Assembly: GCA_002309635.1 (NCBI GenBank)
Contig: DBXO01000020.1
Coordinates: 1-64,000, forward strand
Reading direction: 5' to 3'
DNA: 64,000 bases
Origin: Ruminococcus flavefaciens
Lineage (GTDB): Bacteria; Bacillota; Clostridia; Oscillospirales; Ruminococcaceae
Within the stretch, counting starts at the first letter, position 1; every line of letters begins with the position of its first letter. The notes under the pieces were generated by a model, which did not search any database, had not been told where the DNA came from, and was given only the letters and a program-made list of their open reading frames with translations. Shown one piece after another: positions 49,900 through 59,577 of this stretch. The position numbers and the translations under genes are program-made.

Positions 49900-50592
49900 A
49901 TGAATATAAACGACAGCACACTGTCCCTGCGCAGACTTGCGGACAGCGATATGACCGAGTCGGAGTTCCTCCGCTCCGTAGAAAACAACCTTATCCCCAT
50001 GCAGCAGTTCTTCACGTATTACAAATGCGCAATAATGGAGATAGAGACCAAATTCCGCGTACTCAACGAGCAGTTTTCAATAAACGGCGAGAGCAATCCC
50101 ATTGAGTTCATACAGTCGAGAATAAAGAGCTACGGCAGCATATTCCGCAAGATGATAGCAAAGGATCTTCCGCGTACCCTTGACGGTATAGAAAAGAACG
50201 TATCCGACATAGCAGGGATCAGGGTTGTATGCTCATTTGTGCAGGACATATACCGTCTTGCGGACTGCTTTCTTCGTCAGGACGATATCTTCCTGATCGA
50301 GAAAAAGGACTACATACAGAAACCAAAGCCCAACGGCTACAGAAGCCTGCACCTTATTGTGGAGGTGCCCATATTCCTCGAAAACGAAAAGCGCCTTGTA
50401 AAAGCCGAGGTACAGCTCCGTACCATAGCTATGGACTTCTGGGCGAGCCTCGAACACAAGCTCCGCTACAAAAAGGACCTGCCACAGGACAAGCTGGACA
50501 TGCTTACAGACGACCTCAAGACCTGTGCCGACCAGAGCGCACAGTGGGATATCAGGATGCAGAACATTAAAAACATACTTGAAAGCGACTGA
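49900..50592 (+). CDS. Small alarmone synthetase, GTP pyrophosphokinase (YjbM/YwaC type)
   Basis: 230 aa from the ATG at 49900 (CAGGAGAT upstream). The RelA/SpoT synthetase domain is complete: GIRVVCSFVQDIYRLAD, IEKKDYIQKPKPNGYRSLHLIVEVP (the G-loop Tyr that stacks on GTP) and VEVQLRT-type VKAEVQLRTIAMDFWASLEHKLRYK. There is no hydrolase HD domain and no TGS/ACT regulatory part, so it only makes (p)ppGpp. An N-terminal helix and a C-terminal helix complete the tetramer-forming fold. Confidence 0.93.
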   Translation: MNINDSTLSLRRLADSDMTESEFLRSVENNLIPMQQFFTYYKCAIMEIETKFRVLNEQFSINGESNPIEFIQSRIKSYGSIFRKMIAKDLPRTLDGIEKNVSDIAGIRVVCSFVQDIYRLADCFLRQDDIFLIEKKDYIQKPKPNGYRSLHLIVEVPIFLENEKRLVKAEVQLRTIAMDFWASLEHKLRYKKDLPQDKLDMLTDDLKTCADQSAQWDIRMQNIKNILESD

Positions 50593-50595
50593 ACG

Positions 50596-50629
50596 AAGCG
50601 GTGATACATAACTATCACCGCTTTTTATT
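50596..50629 (+). terminator. Terminator after the alarmone synthetase gene
   Basis: AAGCGGTGATA pairs with TATCACCGCTT, followed by a T run. Confidence 0.85.
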
Positions 50630-50764
50630 ATTTCAGCCGCAAGAATTGATATGCCCGATAGACAAGGACTTGCTGTTCTTGACCTTAAAACAGGCATTTT
50701 TGGTAAAATAACGCTTATAAATATCAATATTATGTTTGATTTCTTATTATCTTTAAAAAAACTG

Positions 50765-50793
50765 TTGCAAAAATTTCATATTTGTGATATATT
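50765..50793 (+). promoter_or_regulatory. Possible sigma-A promoter of the GH2 gene
   Basis: TTGCAA, 17 nt, TATATT. It gives a long leader of about 185 nt. Confidence 0.5.
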
Positions 50794-50985
50794 ATACATA
50801 ACAGCAGACATTCTGTACAATAATAATAGTTAAGATTAACAAATAAGTATTAACGAACAGTATGTTCTGTGTTATAAAAATTTGAATAAGCGGAACTTGG
50901 TTCCGTCAGGGGAATTAAGATCAGAGATCTGCTGCCGAAGCTTATGGCAGTCTTTGAACAGCAGGACTCAAAGGAGGAATTACTT
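50794..50985 (+). other. Long 5' leader of the GH2 gene
   Basis: About 190 nt. Short hairpins are visible: CGGAACTTGGTTCCG (50891-50905) and GCCGAAGCTTATGGC (50934-50948). No known riboswitch was recognised. The ribosome site AAAGGAGG precedes the ATG at 50986. Confidence 0.4.
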
Positions 50986-53900
50986 ATGAAACGATTTGTT
51001 TCAGCAGCTGTTGCCATAATGACAGCAGCAATGTCTGTAGGAACATTGGTTCCTACAGCAGTCAGTGCAGCCAGCGTCACATTCAGCGGCAATGAATGGA
51101 CAGGAAAAGGCGGAGCAGAGGACGTTTTCGCTGTAAACCGCGAATCAGCTTCATGCAATCCCGTGCCCTATCAGAGCACTGAAGCAGCCGTGAATGCAGT
51201 ATGGGACTACAACGCACGTGAACAGTCCGATTATCTGCAAATGCTCACAGGCAAGGATCAGGACTGGGATCTTGTGGTAGTTCAGAACTCACAGGAGGCT
51301 CAGACCCACATCAATGCAGGCTGCTTCAAGGCAGACTATCAGCCCTCTGCACAGTACGGCTGGAAGACGGTTCAGCTCCCGAAGAGCTGGACAGCTCTCG
51401 GATTTGACCATTCGATCTACACGAATGTCGGTCAGCCGTGGCAGGCAAGGTATGACAGCAATGTTCCAGCACCTCAGGCTCCCACGAACTACAACCCCGT
51501 AGGGCTTTACAGGAAGAAGTTCAGTGTTGACAGCACCTTACGTCAGTCAGGCAGACGCACATATATAGAATTTGACGGCGTTGAGTCCGCTTACTACGTA
51601 TACGTCAACGGTCAGGCAGTAGGCTACAGCGAGGATACATTCAGCCCTCACCGCTTCGACGTTACGGATTATCTGACCGACGGTGAGAACACTCTTGCTG
51701 TGGAAGTCCACAAATTCTGCGACGGAACATGGTTCGAGGATCAGGATATGATCTACGACGGCGGTATATTCCGCGATGTTTTCCTTGTAAGCGCACCCGA
51801 TGTACAGATCAGGGACTACAACGTCCGCACTGATCTTGACGATACATACACCAATGCAAGCCTTGAGATATCACTTGATATCCGCAATACCTCCGGCAAT
51901 GCAAGAAACGGCTGGAGCGTTTCCGCAGAGGCATACGACGAGGCCGGCAACAATATCCTCAGCGGCGCCTCCGTAAAGCTTGACGGGCTCTCCTCCGGCA
52001 GGGACGGCAGCGCAGTAATAAAGACAAGCGTCAAGTCGCCGAAGCTCTGGTCAGCCGAAACGCCCAATATCTACGCCCTCGTACTGAAGCTAACAGACGA
52101 CAGGGGCGAAGTGCAGGAGATACTCTCCGCACAGCTGGGCTTCCGCGAGATAGGCTTTACCAGCGCACAGGTAGACGGCTCATACAGAGTCACCACAAAT
52201 AACTGGCAGCCCATAACAATAAACGGCAAACGTCTCCTCCTCAAGGGCGTAAACCGCCACGACACCGACCCATTCAACGGCAAGGCAGTCCCACAGGAGA
52301 CCATGCGCGAAGACGTTACCCTTATGAAGAAGAACAACGTCAACGCTATAAGGACCTCCCATTACAGCAACGACTCATACCTCTACTGGCTCTGCAACAA
52401 GTACGGTATGTACGTAATGGGTGAGACAAATATGGAGTGCCACGCTTTGCAGGACGGCACCCACAATAACGAAAAGGCTCTGTTCTATGAGCTTGCTATG
52501 GACAGAACAGAAACAGCCTACAAGCGCCTCAAGAACAATCCATCGATAGTTGCATGGTCCATAGGCAACGAAATGGGCTATACAGGCAATCCGAACGACG
52601 CAGGCGGAATGTTCCGCGATATGATATGGTACTTCAAGAAGAACGACAGCACCCGTCCCGTCCACAGTGAGGGACAGGGCTTCGGCATGGGCGTCGATAT
52701 GGGAAGCAATATGTACCCCAACGCCGACGTTATAGGCAACAACGCAGGCAGAGGAAAAATGCCCTACGTTATGTGCGAGTACGACCACGCAATGGGCAAC
52801 TCCGTAGGCGCATTAAAGGAATACTGGGACGTTATCAGAAGCGCCGACAATATGATGGGCGGCTTCATCTGGGACTGGGTAGACCAGTCAAGAGCCGTTA
52901 ATATACCAAACGGAGGCTGGGACTACTACTCCGAGTCATACGCCAGGGCTAACCTCTACAAAAACGAGGCAAAGGGCAAGTACTACGGCTACGGCGGCGA
53001 CTGGGGCGACTGGCCCAACGACAACAGCTTCTGCGAAAACGGACTTATCAGCCCCGACAGGACTCCTCAGCCCGAGCTTGCAGAGGTAAAATACCAGTAT
53101 CAGAGCTTCTGGTTCTCAGCCGACGCCGCACAGCTGGACAAGCAGGAGGTATCGGTATACAACGAGAACAACTTCCTCAATATAAGCGACTTCAATGTAA
53201 CATGGACCCTTCTCAAAAACGGTATTGCCGTAAAGAGCGGAACCGTTGAGAACGCAGACGTTGCCCCACTCACAAAGGGAACTGTAAAGGTACCCTTCGA
53301 GATACCGAAGAAGGCCCTTTCAGGCGACGAATACTACCTTGATATGTCAGTCAGGGTAAAGAACGGCACAGACCTGCTCCCCGAGGGAACAGAGATCTCC
53401 TATGCACAGATACCTCTCGCTTCAAACGGTACTGCCGCTAAATACGACAGAGGAAGCGACGCCGTAACTGTTGTGGATACCCCCGACGGCTATGTGCCTA
53501 CAAACAAGAACTTCAACTTCCTTATAGACAAATCCACAGGTCTGCTCAAGAGCTATTCATATATGGGCGAGACGCTCATCGAAGAGGGACCTGCTCCCAA
53601 CTTCTGGCGCGGCAATGTCGAGAACGACACAGGCTGGGCAGCAAGAGGTGAATTTGACGGCGCATGGCGCGACGCCATGAAGGGCGCACGCTGCAACGGT
53701 ATCGACGTCAAGGACATCGGCGGCGGCGAGCAGATGATAGTTTCACATCTGTCGCTCCCGAACGCAGGCGGCACGACCGTTGATATCACTTACACGATCC
53801 ACTGCAACGGCACCGTGGACATCGAGTTCAATGTAAACGCAGTCGGCAAGGGGCTCGGAAACTTCATCCGCGTGGGCTCTCTCATGAAGCTTCCCGAGGG

Positions 53901-55302
53901 TGCCGAGAAGCTCAGCTGGTACGGAAACGGACCTGTAGAGACCTTCAATGACCGTAAGACCAACGGCAGAAAAGGCGTATGGGAGACCACAGTATCAGAT
54001 ATGTTCTACCCCTACATGAAGGCTGACGACTGCGGTAACCTAACAGACGTGAAGTGGATAGCAGTTCAGAACACAGAAAAGAACATGAGCCTTATGATAG
54101 CAGCCGAGGGAACTGTGGAAGCAAGCGCTCTCCACTTCACTCCCGAAGATCTGCAGAATGCAGACCATCCATACAAGCTCAGGCCTAGAAGCGAAACCAT
54201 ACTCAGCATAGACTACGGCTCAATGGGCACCGGAAGCGCTACCTGCGGACAGGCAACTCTTGAAAAGTACCGACTGTCTTCAGGCAGACCATATTCATGG
54301 AAATACACTATCGTACCTGTTGCTTCTTCAAGCACAGGTCAGGATATAACCACACTTTACGCAAAAATGCGCTCCGACGGCGCAGTCGTACAGGACAAGA
54401 GCAATAACGCTCTTACAGTTCCGGTTTCGGCAGGCGCAAAGCTCGGTCATAACGACAACGGCAACTACATATCAGGTTCAGTGAGCATACCTCACAACAA
54501 CAAGCTGGATTCTGCACTTGAGGGCAACAACTCCTTTACCGTTGAAGTAAACGTAGTTCCCACAGGCGTACAGCAGTTCAACATGTTCGCAGGCAAGGGC
54601 GACAACGCATTCGGATTCAGAACAACAACTACTTCTCTCGACTTCTTCGTATACGCAGGCGGCGCATGGCGCAGCATCTACTACGAAATGGGAGTTGACG
54701 CAGCTTCGGGCTGGGTAGGCAAAAAACATCAGGTAGCAGGCATATACGACGCCGAAAGCAATATGCTCCGCGTATACGCAGACGGTAAAATGCTCGGTGA
54801 AAAGGAAGTAGGCACAACAGCGGGAGTAGCACATTCCGGTTACAATCTCACACTTGGCGCCTGCCCCGACACAGGCAGGAACTCACAGGCTGAATTCTAT
54901 GAGATGAGGGTATACAGCAAGGCGCTCACAGCAGCGGAGCTCTCATCGCAGAACACGGCTTCACCGAAATATGCTCCGGACAGCGAGTACGTACAGCTCT
55001 GGCTTGATTTCGACAATCTTGCAGACGCTCCCGAAGACGTGACAGACCCTGTGGAGGAAATAGTATACGGCGACGCAAACTGCGACGGTGGAATTGACAT
55101 GTCAGACGCAGTTCTGATAATGCAGAGCCTTGCAAATCCGAACAAATACGGCATAAAGGGCACAAACGCAAAGCACATAACCGAACAGGGCCAGCTCAAC
55201 GGCGACGTTGACACATCTGTAAAGGGCATAACCTCAAACGACGCCCTCCGCATACAGGAATACCTCCTGGGCATAGTAAAAACTCTTGCCCCGGAATCAT
55301 AA
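50986..55302 (+). CDS. Secreted GH2 beta-galactosidase-type enzyme with LamG-like domain and dockerin
   Basis: 1438 aa from the ATG at 50986. Signal peptide about 1-28. The GH2 jelly-roll domain covers about 30-290 (VYVNGQAVGYSEDTFSPHRFD), then an Ig-like domain, and the TIM barrel spans about 400-720 with acid/base E529 in SIGNEMGY and nucleophile E598 in MCEYDHAMGN. The LacZ small-chain domain follows to about 1090 (LSWYGNGPVETFNDR). Residues 1130-1330 form a LamG/concanavalin-like fold. The dockerin ends the protein with DANCDGGIDMSDAVL and DVDTSVKGITSNDAL. Domain order matches LacZ-type GH2 with added modules. Likely removes beta-galactose from pectin or arabinogalactan side chains. Confidence 0.93.
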   Translation: MKRFVSAAVAIMTAAMSVGTLVPTAVSAASVTFSGNEWTGKGGAEDVFAVNRESASCNPVPYQSTEAAVNAVWDYNAREQSDYLQMLTGKDQDWDLVVVQNSQEAQTHINAGCFKADYQPSAQYGWKTVQLPKSWTALGFDHSIYTNVGQPWQARYDSNVPAPQAPTNYNPVGLYRKKFSVDSTLRQSGRRTYIEFDGVESAYYVYVNGQAVGYSEDTFSPHRFDVTDYLTDGENTLAVEVHKFCDGTWFEDQDMIYDGGIFRDVFLVSAPDVQIRDYNVRTDLDDTYTNASLEISLDIRNTSGNARNGWSVSAEAYDEAGNNILSGASVKLDGLSSGRDGSAVIKTSVKSPKLWSAETPNIYALVLKLTDDRGEVQEILSAQLGFREIGFTSAQVDGSYRVTTNNWQPITINGKRLLLKGVNRHDTDPFNGKAVPQETMREDVTLMKKNNVNAIRTSHYSNDSYLYWLCNKYGMYVMGETNMECHALQDGTHNNEKALFYELAMDRTETAYKRLKNNPSIVAWSIGNEMGYTGNPNDAGGMFRDMIWYFKKNDSTRPVHSEGQGFGMGVDMGSNMYPNADVIGNNAGRGKMPYVMCEYDHAMGNSVGALKEYWDVIRSADNMMGGFIWDWVDQSRAVNIPNGGWDYYSESYARANLYKNEAKGKYYGYGGDWGDWPNDNSFCENGLISPDRTPQPELAEVKYQYQSFWFSADAAQLDKQEVSVYNENNFLNISDFNVTWTLLKNGIAVKSGTVENADVAPLTKGTVKVPFEIPKKALSGDEYYLDMSVRVKNGTDLLPEGTEISYAQIPLASNGTAAKYDRGSDAVTVVDTPDGYVPTNKNFNFLIDKSTGLLKSYSYMGETLIEEGPAPNFWRGNVENDTGWAARGEFDGAWRDAMKGARCNGIDVKDIGGGEQMIVSHLSLPNAGGTTVDITYTIHCNGTVDIEFNVNAVGKGLGNFIRVGSLMKLPEGAEKLSWYGNGPVETFNDRKTNGRKGVWETTVSDMFYPYMKADDCGNLTDVKWIAVQNTEKNMSLMIAAEGTVEASALHFTPEDLQNADHPYKLRPRSETILSIDYGSMGTGSATCGQATLEKYRLSSGRPYSWKYTIVPVASSSTGQDITTLYAKMRSDGAVVQDKSNNALTVPVSAGAKLGHNDNGNYISGSVSIPHNNKLDSALEGNNSFTVEVNVVPTGVQQFNMFAGKGDNAFGFRTTTTSLDFFVYAGGAWRSIYYEMGVDAASGWVGKKHQVAGIYDAESNMLRVYADGKMLGEKEVGTTAGVAHSGYNLTLGACPDTGRNSQAEFYEMRVYSKALTAAELSSQNTASPKYAPDSEYVQLWLDFDNLADAPEDVTDPVEEIVYGDANCDGGIDMSDAVLIMQSLANPNKYGIKGTNAKHITEQGQLNGDVDTSVKGITSNDALRIQEYLLGIVKTLAPES

Positions 55303-55307
55303 GCGTA

Positions 55308-55346
55308 CAAAACTCCCGATGATCCAGTATCATCGGGAGTTTTTCA
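55308..55346 (+). terminator. Terminator after the GH2 gene
   Basis: AAAACTCCCGATGAT pairs with ATCATCGGGAGTTTT, then T. Confidence 0.9.
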
Positions 55347-55417
55347 GTAAACATCAGCCAGTAAGCGGTACGTAACAGGGTCGGAGAATATCCCCACCTG
55401 TTTCTCAGCAAATTTAA

Positions 55418-55439
55418 GGGGCGCACAACTGTGCGCCCC
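55418..55439 (-). terminator. Terminator-like palindrome after the GH97 gene
   Basis: GGGGCGCAC pairs with GTGCGCCCC; it lies 18 bp beyond the stop. The T tract is weak. Confidence 0.6.
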
Positions 55440-55456
55440 AAACTTATTATCAGTTC

Positions 55457-58400
55457 TCAGCTATTTGCAAGTATCACCTTACGGAACCGTATCATATCGT
55501 AAATATCGGCATTCCCGTCGCTGTTGAGATCAGCCGCTGCAAACTGCTTCTTGTTGAAATTCTCCGAACCGAGAAGGTACCTCTGCATAAGCACAAGGTC
55601 TGCAACGCTGAACTCCCCGTCCAGGTTTACATCGCCGATGACGTCCTCGTAAGGGATAGCAACTGCGATACGGTCAATGGACGGACCGTTTCCGCCTGCG
55701 TTGTACAGCTTTATGGTATTATTGCCTGCCCTGAGGTTAACGGTGATATCAGCCGCATTAATACCCGACCAGTCGTTCCTGTTTGCGTAGAGACCGCTCA
55801 GGTCGGCAGCCCTGGAGCCGTTAACATCGACACTGAGGTTCCTTCTCTCGCCCGAAACGTAGTAGATACGGAGCTTGTACTCTCCTGCCTTATCCACGGT
55901 CACGTTCTCGAAGGTGACTGCATTGTCAGCGCCGCCGCCGATATAACCCACATAGGCGCTGCCCGAGCTGTACTTGCCGTCCTTGCCCGAGGTTATCCTT
56001 GCATTGCCTGAAATTTTTGCGTTTTCAGCCTCATAGAACCTGTAATTGCTGTAAGGAGTCGTAAGTTTCATGCCGCTCCTTGTTATCTTCATTGCGAAGC
56101 CGCCGTTTGCAAGAAGATCCCGTGAAATGAAACTGTCCCTTGTGAGGTTTTCCACCACAGTTACCTCGATCTCGCTGCCGTCCTTATTGTCGCCGAAGAT
56201 ATAAGCGGTATATACTCCGTCGTCATCAATGAGCTGCGAAAGGTTCACGTCCACCGTTCTCGGTGAGAGAGATGAAGCTCCAACGTACCAGCTTCCGCCG
56301 CTTCTTCTTGCAGTAACATTAAACTGCATTGGATATCCGTCCAGCACTTTCATGTCGTCCCATGCAACAGGCACGTCATTGAGGAACGGGAGAGCCTTGT
56401 TGCCCTGATAGGTAAATACAGAGTGAGCGAAATGCTGAATTCCCGACTCAATTGTAACAACATCAGCAAGTGCAAAGCCCGCTGTAGCCTTTATGCCGTA
56501 TATCGGTATGCCCGTGGGAGTAAAATCTGCTGAACCCACTACATTTCGCGTAAAGGTATATGAAACTCTGTTCGCAAGTGATGGTGCGTCGAACCACTTG
56601 TAGTACTCAGTGCCGTTTACAGCCTCAAACGAAACTATATTTGGGTAAGTCCTGCTCTCACCGCGTGGTATGGTACAGCCGTGGAACAGTACCATAAGGT
56701 GATTTTCGGCAGCTATCCTTGCGCAGAGGTTCATCTGCTTCATAGTCTCCTGAGTATCGCTCTCATAGTAGTCCACCTTGACGCCGCTTACTCCGAGTCC
56801 TCTGATACGCTTGAACTCACGTACTATAGTAGCCTCGTCCAGCAGTGAATAATAAGGATATGCAGGATTGCCCTGACTGTCCTTGTAGCCCGAGTGTCCC
56901 TTGTTGTTTACGCCGTACCAGAGGTAGATGCCTATGCCCTTTTCCGAAGCATAGTCACAGAGCTCCCTGACCTTTGCAGCGCTGTCGTCCCAGAGCGCCC
57001 AGCCGAAGTCGAGACATACGAAGTCCCAGCCGTTGTCAGCCGCAAAGTCGATATAGCTCTTCTGAGTGTGGTACTCAACCGGAGAATCGCCGCCGCTGCT
57101 CCACCATGACCATGCAGTCTTTCCCGGCTTTATCCAGCTTGTATCATCTATTACAGAGGGCGGATTCAGGTTGAGTATCAGATCGCTTGAAGCCATTTCG
57201 TCAAGGTCGTCGCCGATAACTACAGCTCTCCATGGAGTGTGAAAGGCATTTTTCATGGAAACAGAGCTTACCTTGACGCCGCCCTTGAATCTCAGCCTGT
57301 GATAGTTGCCCACAAACTGCAATGAGCCTGCGCAGTAGGGCTCATCCTCGTTGAAAACGCCTGCTTCTGTAACAGTTACCCAGTACTTGTCATTGATAAC
57401 GCCTGTATACGGACAGGAATAGGTGGCATTTGTCTCGTTTGCCCTGTCTCTCGGGAGCTCCACCATATCCCACTCATAGGTAGCATTTGGCCAGTTGCCC
57501 CAGAATTTGCTCTTATCAGGGAACATCACCTGACTTGTCTCCTCCTTGATAGTTGCACCGTGGTCGAGGGAGTATCTGAAGCCCATACCGTCGTCATAAA
57601 CGCGGAAGTATACTGTCAGTGTGGAGTTTCCCTTTGTCAGCGGGAAGGAAAGCTCGTTGCAGTTGTCGCGTATAGTAGTGTGCTTGCCGTATGGCATTTT
57701 ATAGGTCTCGTCATGCTCGACCACAGTTGCCGAAGGAGCAGTCTGTGAAAATCCCGAAGAAAGATCCTCGTCAGTAGTAACAAGTCCAAGCTTTGAGGGC
57801 TCTATGACCATAGAGCTTCTGCCTGTCATCTGCTTGTGTGCGGAGTAGTAATAGCTGCCCCGCTGATCTCTCCAGAACTTTATCACCAGAGACTTATCGG
57901 GAGACGAGGTCTCCAGCGACGGAACGCTTGTAAGCTGAGTGCCGTCGGGAGCGACAGTTGTCTCCTCCTCGGGAGCAGCCTCCCCCTCCCTGACGGTGTC
58001 CCCGTCAAAGGTGTAATAGTAAAGCGGATCATCGGGCAGACGCAAAGCCTGTGTATCCGTGAGCGCATAACCGTAGAACCTGATATCATCCACACATGCA
58101 CGTATATCGTGGTCCGTGTAGACCGAGTGACCTATTGAGTTATAGGTATATGAAGGAAGAACTCCCTCGCCGAAAAGACTTTTCAGCGTATCAGAAAGGG
58201 TCTCGCAGCCGCTTGTTGAAAGCTGTTTTCCGTCCATATAGAATTTTGCCTCTGACGGTGAATATACCGCTGTCATCTCATGCCATTCAAGACTGTCGGG
58301 GACCGCCTGTATATCAAAGACAGCGCTGTGCTTTTCGTCATTCTCAGTCGTGGTTCCCTTACCGGCAAATATGCTCGTTCTGTAAGCCGTTTTGTCCTTG

Positions 58401-58831
58401 AGGTCCACAGAGATATCGGGTGAAGAATAGCTGGGAGCCGCTCCTGCGCCAAAGGCTACCGGCGAGAACTGGAAAAGGCGGGTGTATGCCTCAGCATCGC
58501 CGTAGAGCCTGAACCTCATCGAAAAGCTGAAACCCTTGTCGCATCCCCTGCCGAACATATCCGCAGGGAGCTGAAGCCAGCCGCCGCCGAAGCTGTCGCC
58601 GTGCAGGTCGAGAACATGAGAGCTGAGCTTACCGTCAAACTCTACGCTTGCATTCGGACCCTTGATAACGGCATTTCCCTTTGCGCTGCCCTGATTCTCG
58701 ACAACTGCATTGACATAGCTCGCAATGGCGTTTACCTGCAATCGCCTCTGCGGGAGCGGCGCGTAAGACTGGGCGGCAACACACAGCGCAGCAGCTGCGC
58801 CGACGGTCCGCTTCATCAAGTTATCCCTCAT
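55457..58831 (-). CDS. Secreted GH97 enzyme with LamG-like N domain, CBM6/35-like domain and dockerin
   Basis: 1124 aa from the ATG at 58831 (AAGGAGGA upstream). Signal peptide about 1-28. LamG/concanavalin-like domain about 50-270. GH97 N-terminal sandwich about 300-560 (MGFRYSLDHGATIKEE). Catalytic barrel about 570-830: WSWWSSGGDSPVEYHTQK, WDFVCLDFGWAL, and D687 in GVKVDYYESD. Asp at this place marks the retaining GH97 branch (alpha-galactosidase type) rather than the inverting SusB branch with Glu. A CBM6/35-like module (FYEAENAKISG...; about 915-1040) and the dockerin follow (DVNLDGEFSVADLV; DLNSDGNADIYDMI). GH97 enzymes are usually 650-720 aa without these modules. Confidence 0.92.
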   Translation of the reverse strand: MRDNLMKRTVGAAAALCVAAQSYAPLPQRRLQVNAIASYVNAVVENQGSAKGNAVIKGPNASVEFDGKLSSHVLDLHGDSFGGGWLQLPADMFGRGCDKGFSFSMRFRLYGDAEAYTRLFQFSPVAFGAGAAPSYSSPDISVDLKDKTAYRTSIFAGKGTTTENDEKHSAVFDIQAVPDSLEWHEMTAVYSPSEAKFYMDGKQLSTSGCETLSDTLKSLFGEGVLPSYTYNSIGHSVYTDHDIRACVDDIRFYGYALTDTQALRLPDDPLYYYTFDGDTVREGEAAPEEETTVAPDGTQLTSVPSLETSSPDKSLVIKFWRDQRGSYYYSAHKQMTGRSSMVIEPSKLGLVTTDEDLSSGFSQTAPSATVVEHDETYKMPYGKHTTIRDNCNELSFPLTKGNSTLTVYFRVYDDGMGFRYSLDHGATIKEETSQVMFPDKSKFWGNWPNATYEWDMVELPRDRANETNATYSCPYTGVINDKYWVTVTEAGVFNEDEPYCAGSLQFVGNYHRLRFKGGVKVSSVSMKNAFHTPWRAVVIGDDLDEMASSDLILNLNPPSVIDDTSWIKPGKTAWSWWSSGGDSPVEYHTQKSYIDFAADNGWDFVCLDFGWALWDDSAAKVRELCDYASEKGIGIYLWYGVNNKGHSGYKDSQGNPAYPYYSLLDEATIVREFKRIRGLGVSGVKVDYYESDTQETMKQMNLCARIAAENHLMVLFHGCTIPRGESRTYPNIVSFEAVNGTEYYKWFDAPSLANRVSYTFTRNVVGSADFTPTGIPIYGIKATAGFALADVVTIESGIQHFAHSVFTYQGNKALPFLNDVPVAWDDMKVLDGYPMQFNVTARRSGGSWYVGASSLSPRTVDVNLSQLIDDDGVYTAYIFGDNKDGSEIEVTVVENLTRDSFISRDLLANGGFAMKITRSGMKLTTPYSNYRFYEAENAKISGNARITSGKDGKYSSGSAYVGYIGGGADNAVTFENVTVDKAGEYKLRIYYVSGERRNLSVDVNGSRAADLSGLYANRNDWSGINAADITVNLRAGNNTIKLYNAGGNGPSIDRIAVAIPYEDVIGDVNLDGEFSVADLVLMQRYLLGSENFNKKQFAAADLNSDGNADIYDMIRFRKVILANS

Positions 58832-58926
58832 ATAAATTCCTCCTTTTAGAAAGTTCATGATATAAATTTGTGTGCAACGTTTATAATTAATTGAACTTTC
58901 TTGTTTTTTATTTATCCCCTATGCAC

Positions 58927-58955
58927 ATTATAGCGCAAATTCCACAAAAAAACAA
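58927..58955 (-). promoter_or_regulatory. Predicted sigma-A promoter of the GH97 gene
   Basis: On the minus strand TTGTTT, 17 nt, TATAAT; leader about 90 nt. It shares TGCGCTATAATGT with the GH30 promoter. Confidence 0.6.
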
Positions 58956-59000
58956 CCCCAAAAGCAAATAACAGGTGGAGATTTTACCATAAATAAAAGC

Positions 59001-59029
59001 TTTACACCATTTCAGTGTTATGGTACAAT
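59001..59029 (+). promoter_or_regulatory. Predicted sigma-A promoter of the C39-like gene
   Basis: TTTACA, 17 nt, TACAAT, 20 bp before the ATG at 59049. Confidence 0.65.
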
Positions 59030-59048
59030 TGACATCAGAGGTGATAAA

Positions 59049-59423
59049 ATGAAAATAACCTACATACACGAGCCCACTGACCTGCAGTGCGGTCAGGCAG
59101 TCCTTGCAATGGTGCTGAAAACTACTCCCGAATATATCTGTCAGCTTCTGGATAACGACCGTGAAACAGACCTGCGGGAAATGAAAGAGACCCTCCGCTC
59201 ACGCGGAGTTTTCATATCGGATGAAAGAAAACAGGCACAGTCAAAAGAAGACCTGCCTCAGGTCGCCCTGCTGAGCCTTGAAACTCCCCGCTGCTGGCAC
59301 TGGTCCCTGTACTGCGATGGCGTTTTCTACGACCCCGAGCACGGAGTTATGGAGGATTTTCCCCGATCCGCAAGAAAATTTTACTGGGAACTGCGGATAC
59401 CTGAACATCCGACTGTAATATAA
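59049..59423 (+). CDS. C39-like papain-fold protein (possible cysteine peptidase)
   Basis: 124 aa, no signal peptide. DLQCGQAVLAMVL places Gln and Cys as in the oxyanion/nucleophile pair of C39 peptidases; later CWHWSLYCDGVFYDPEHG gives the His and the Asp of a papain-like triad. The small size means just the peptidase core. It could process a leader peptide or be an inactive binder. No substrate gene is adjacent. AGAGGTG lies before the ATG. Confidence 0.75.
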   Translation: MKITYIHEPTDLQCGQAVLAMVLKTTPEYICQLLDNDRETDLREMKETLRSRGVFISDERKQAQSKEDLPQVALLSLETPRCWHWSLYCDGVFYDPEHGVMEDFPRSARKFYWELRIPEHPTVI

Positions 59424-59516
59424 GCTTTTTTCAAACTCCCGCAAAACCTTGCTTTTTCAACGAAAACCCCCGTTTTTTCATGATAATTTTTTATTTATCC
59501 CACGTTATAATATCAA

Positions 59517-59545
59517 TTGACATATATTGTCAAAAGTGGTATAAT
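59517..59545 (+). promoter_or_regulatory. Predicted promoter with palindrome over the -35
   Basis: TTGACA, 17 nt, TATAAT. TTGACA-N5-TGTCAA (59517-59533) is a perfect inverted repeat that includes the -35 hexamer, a likely repressor site. Confidence 0.7.
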
Positions 59546-59577
59546 TTTTATATGTACATATTTGGGAGGCAACAACA

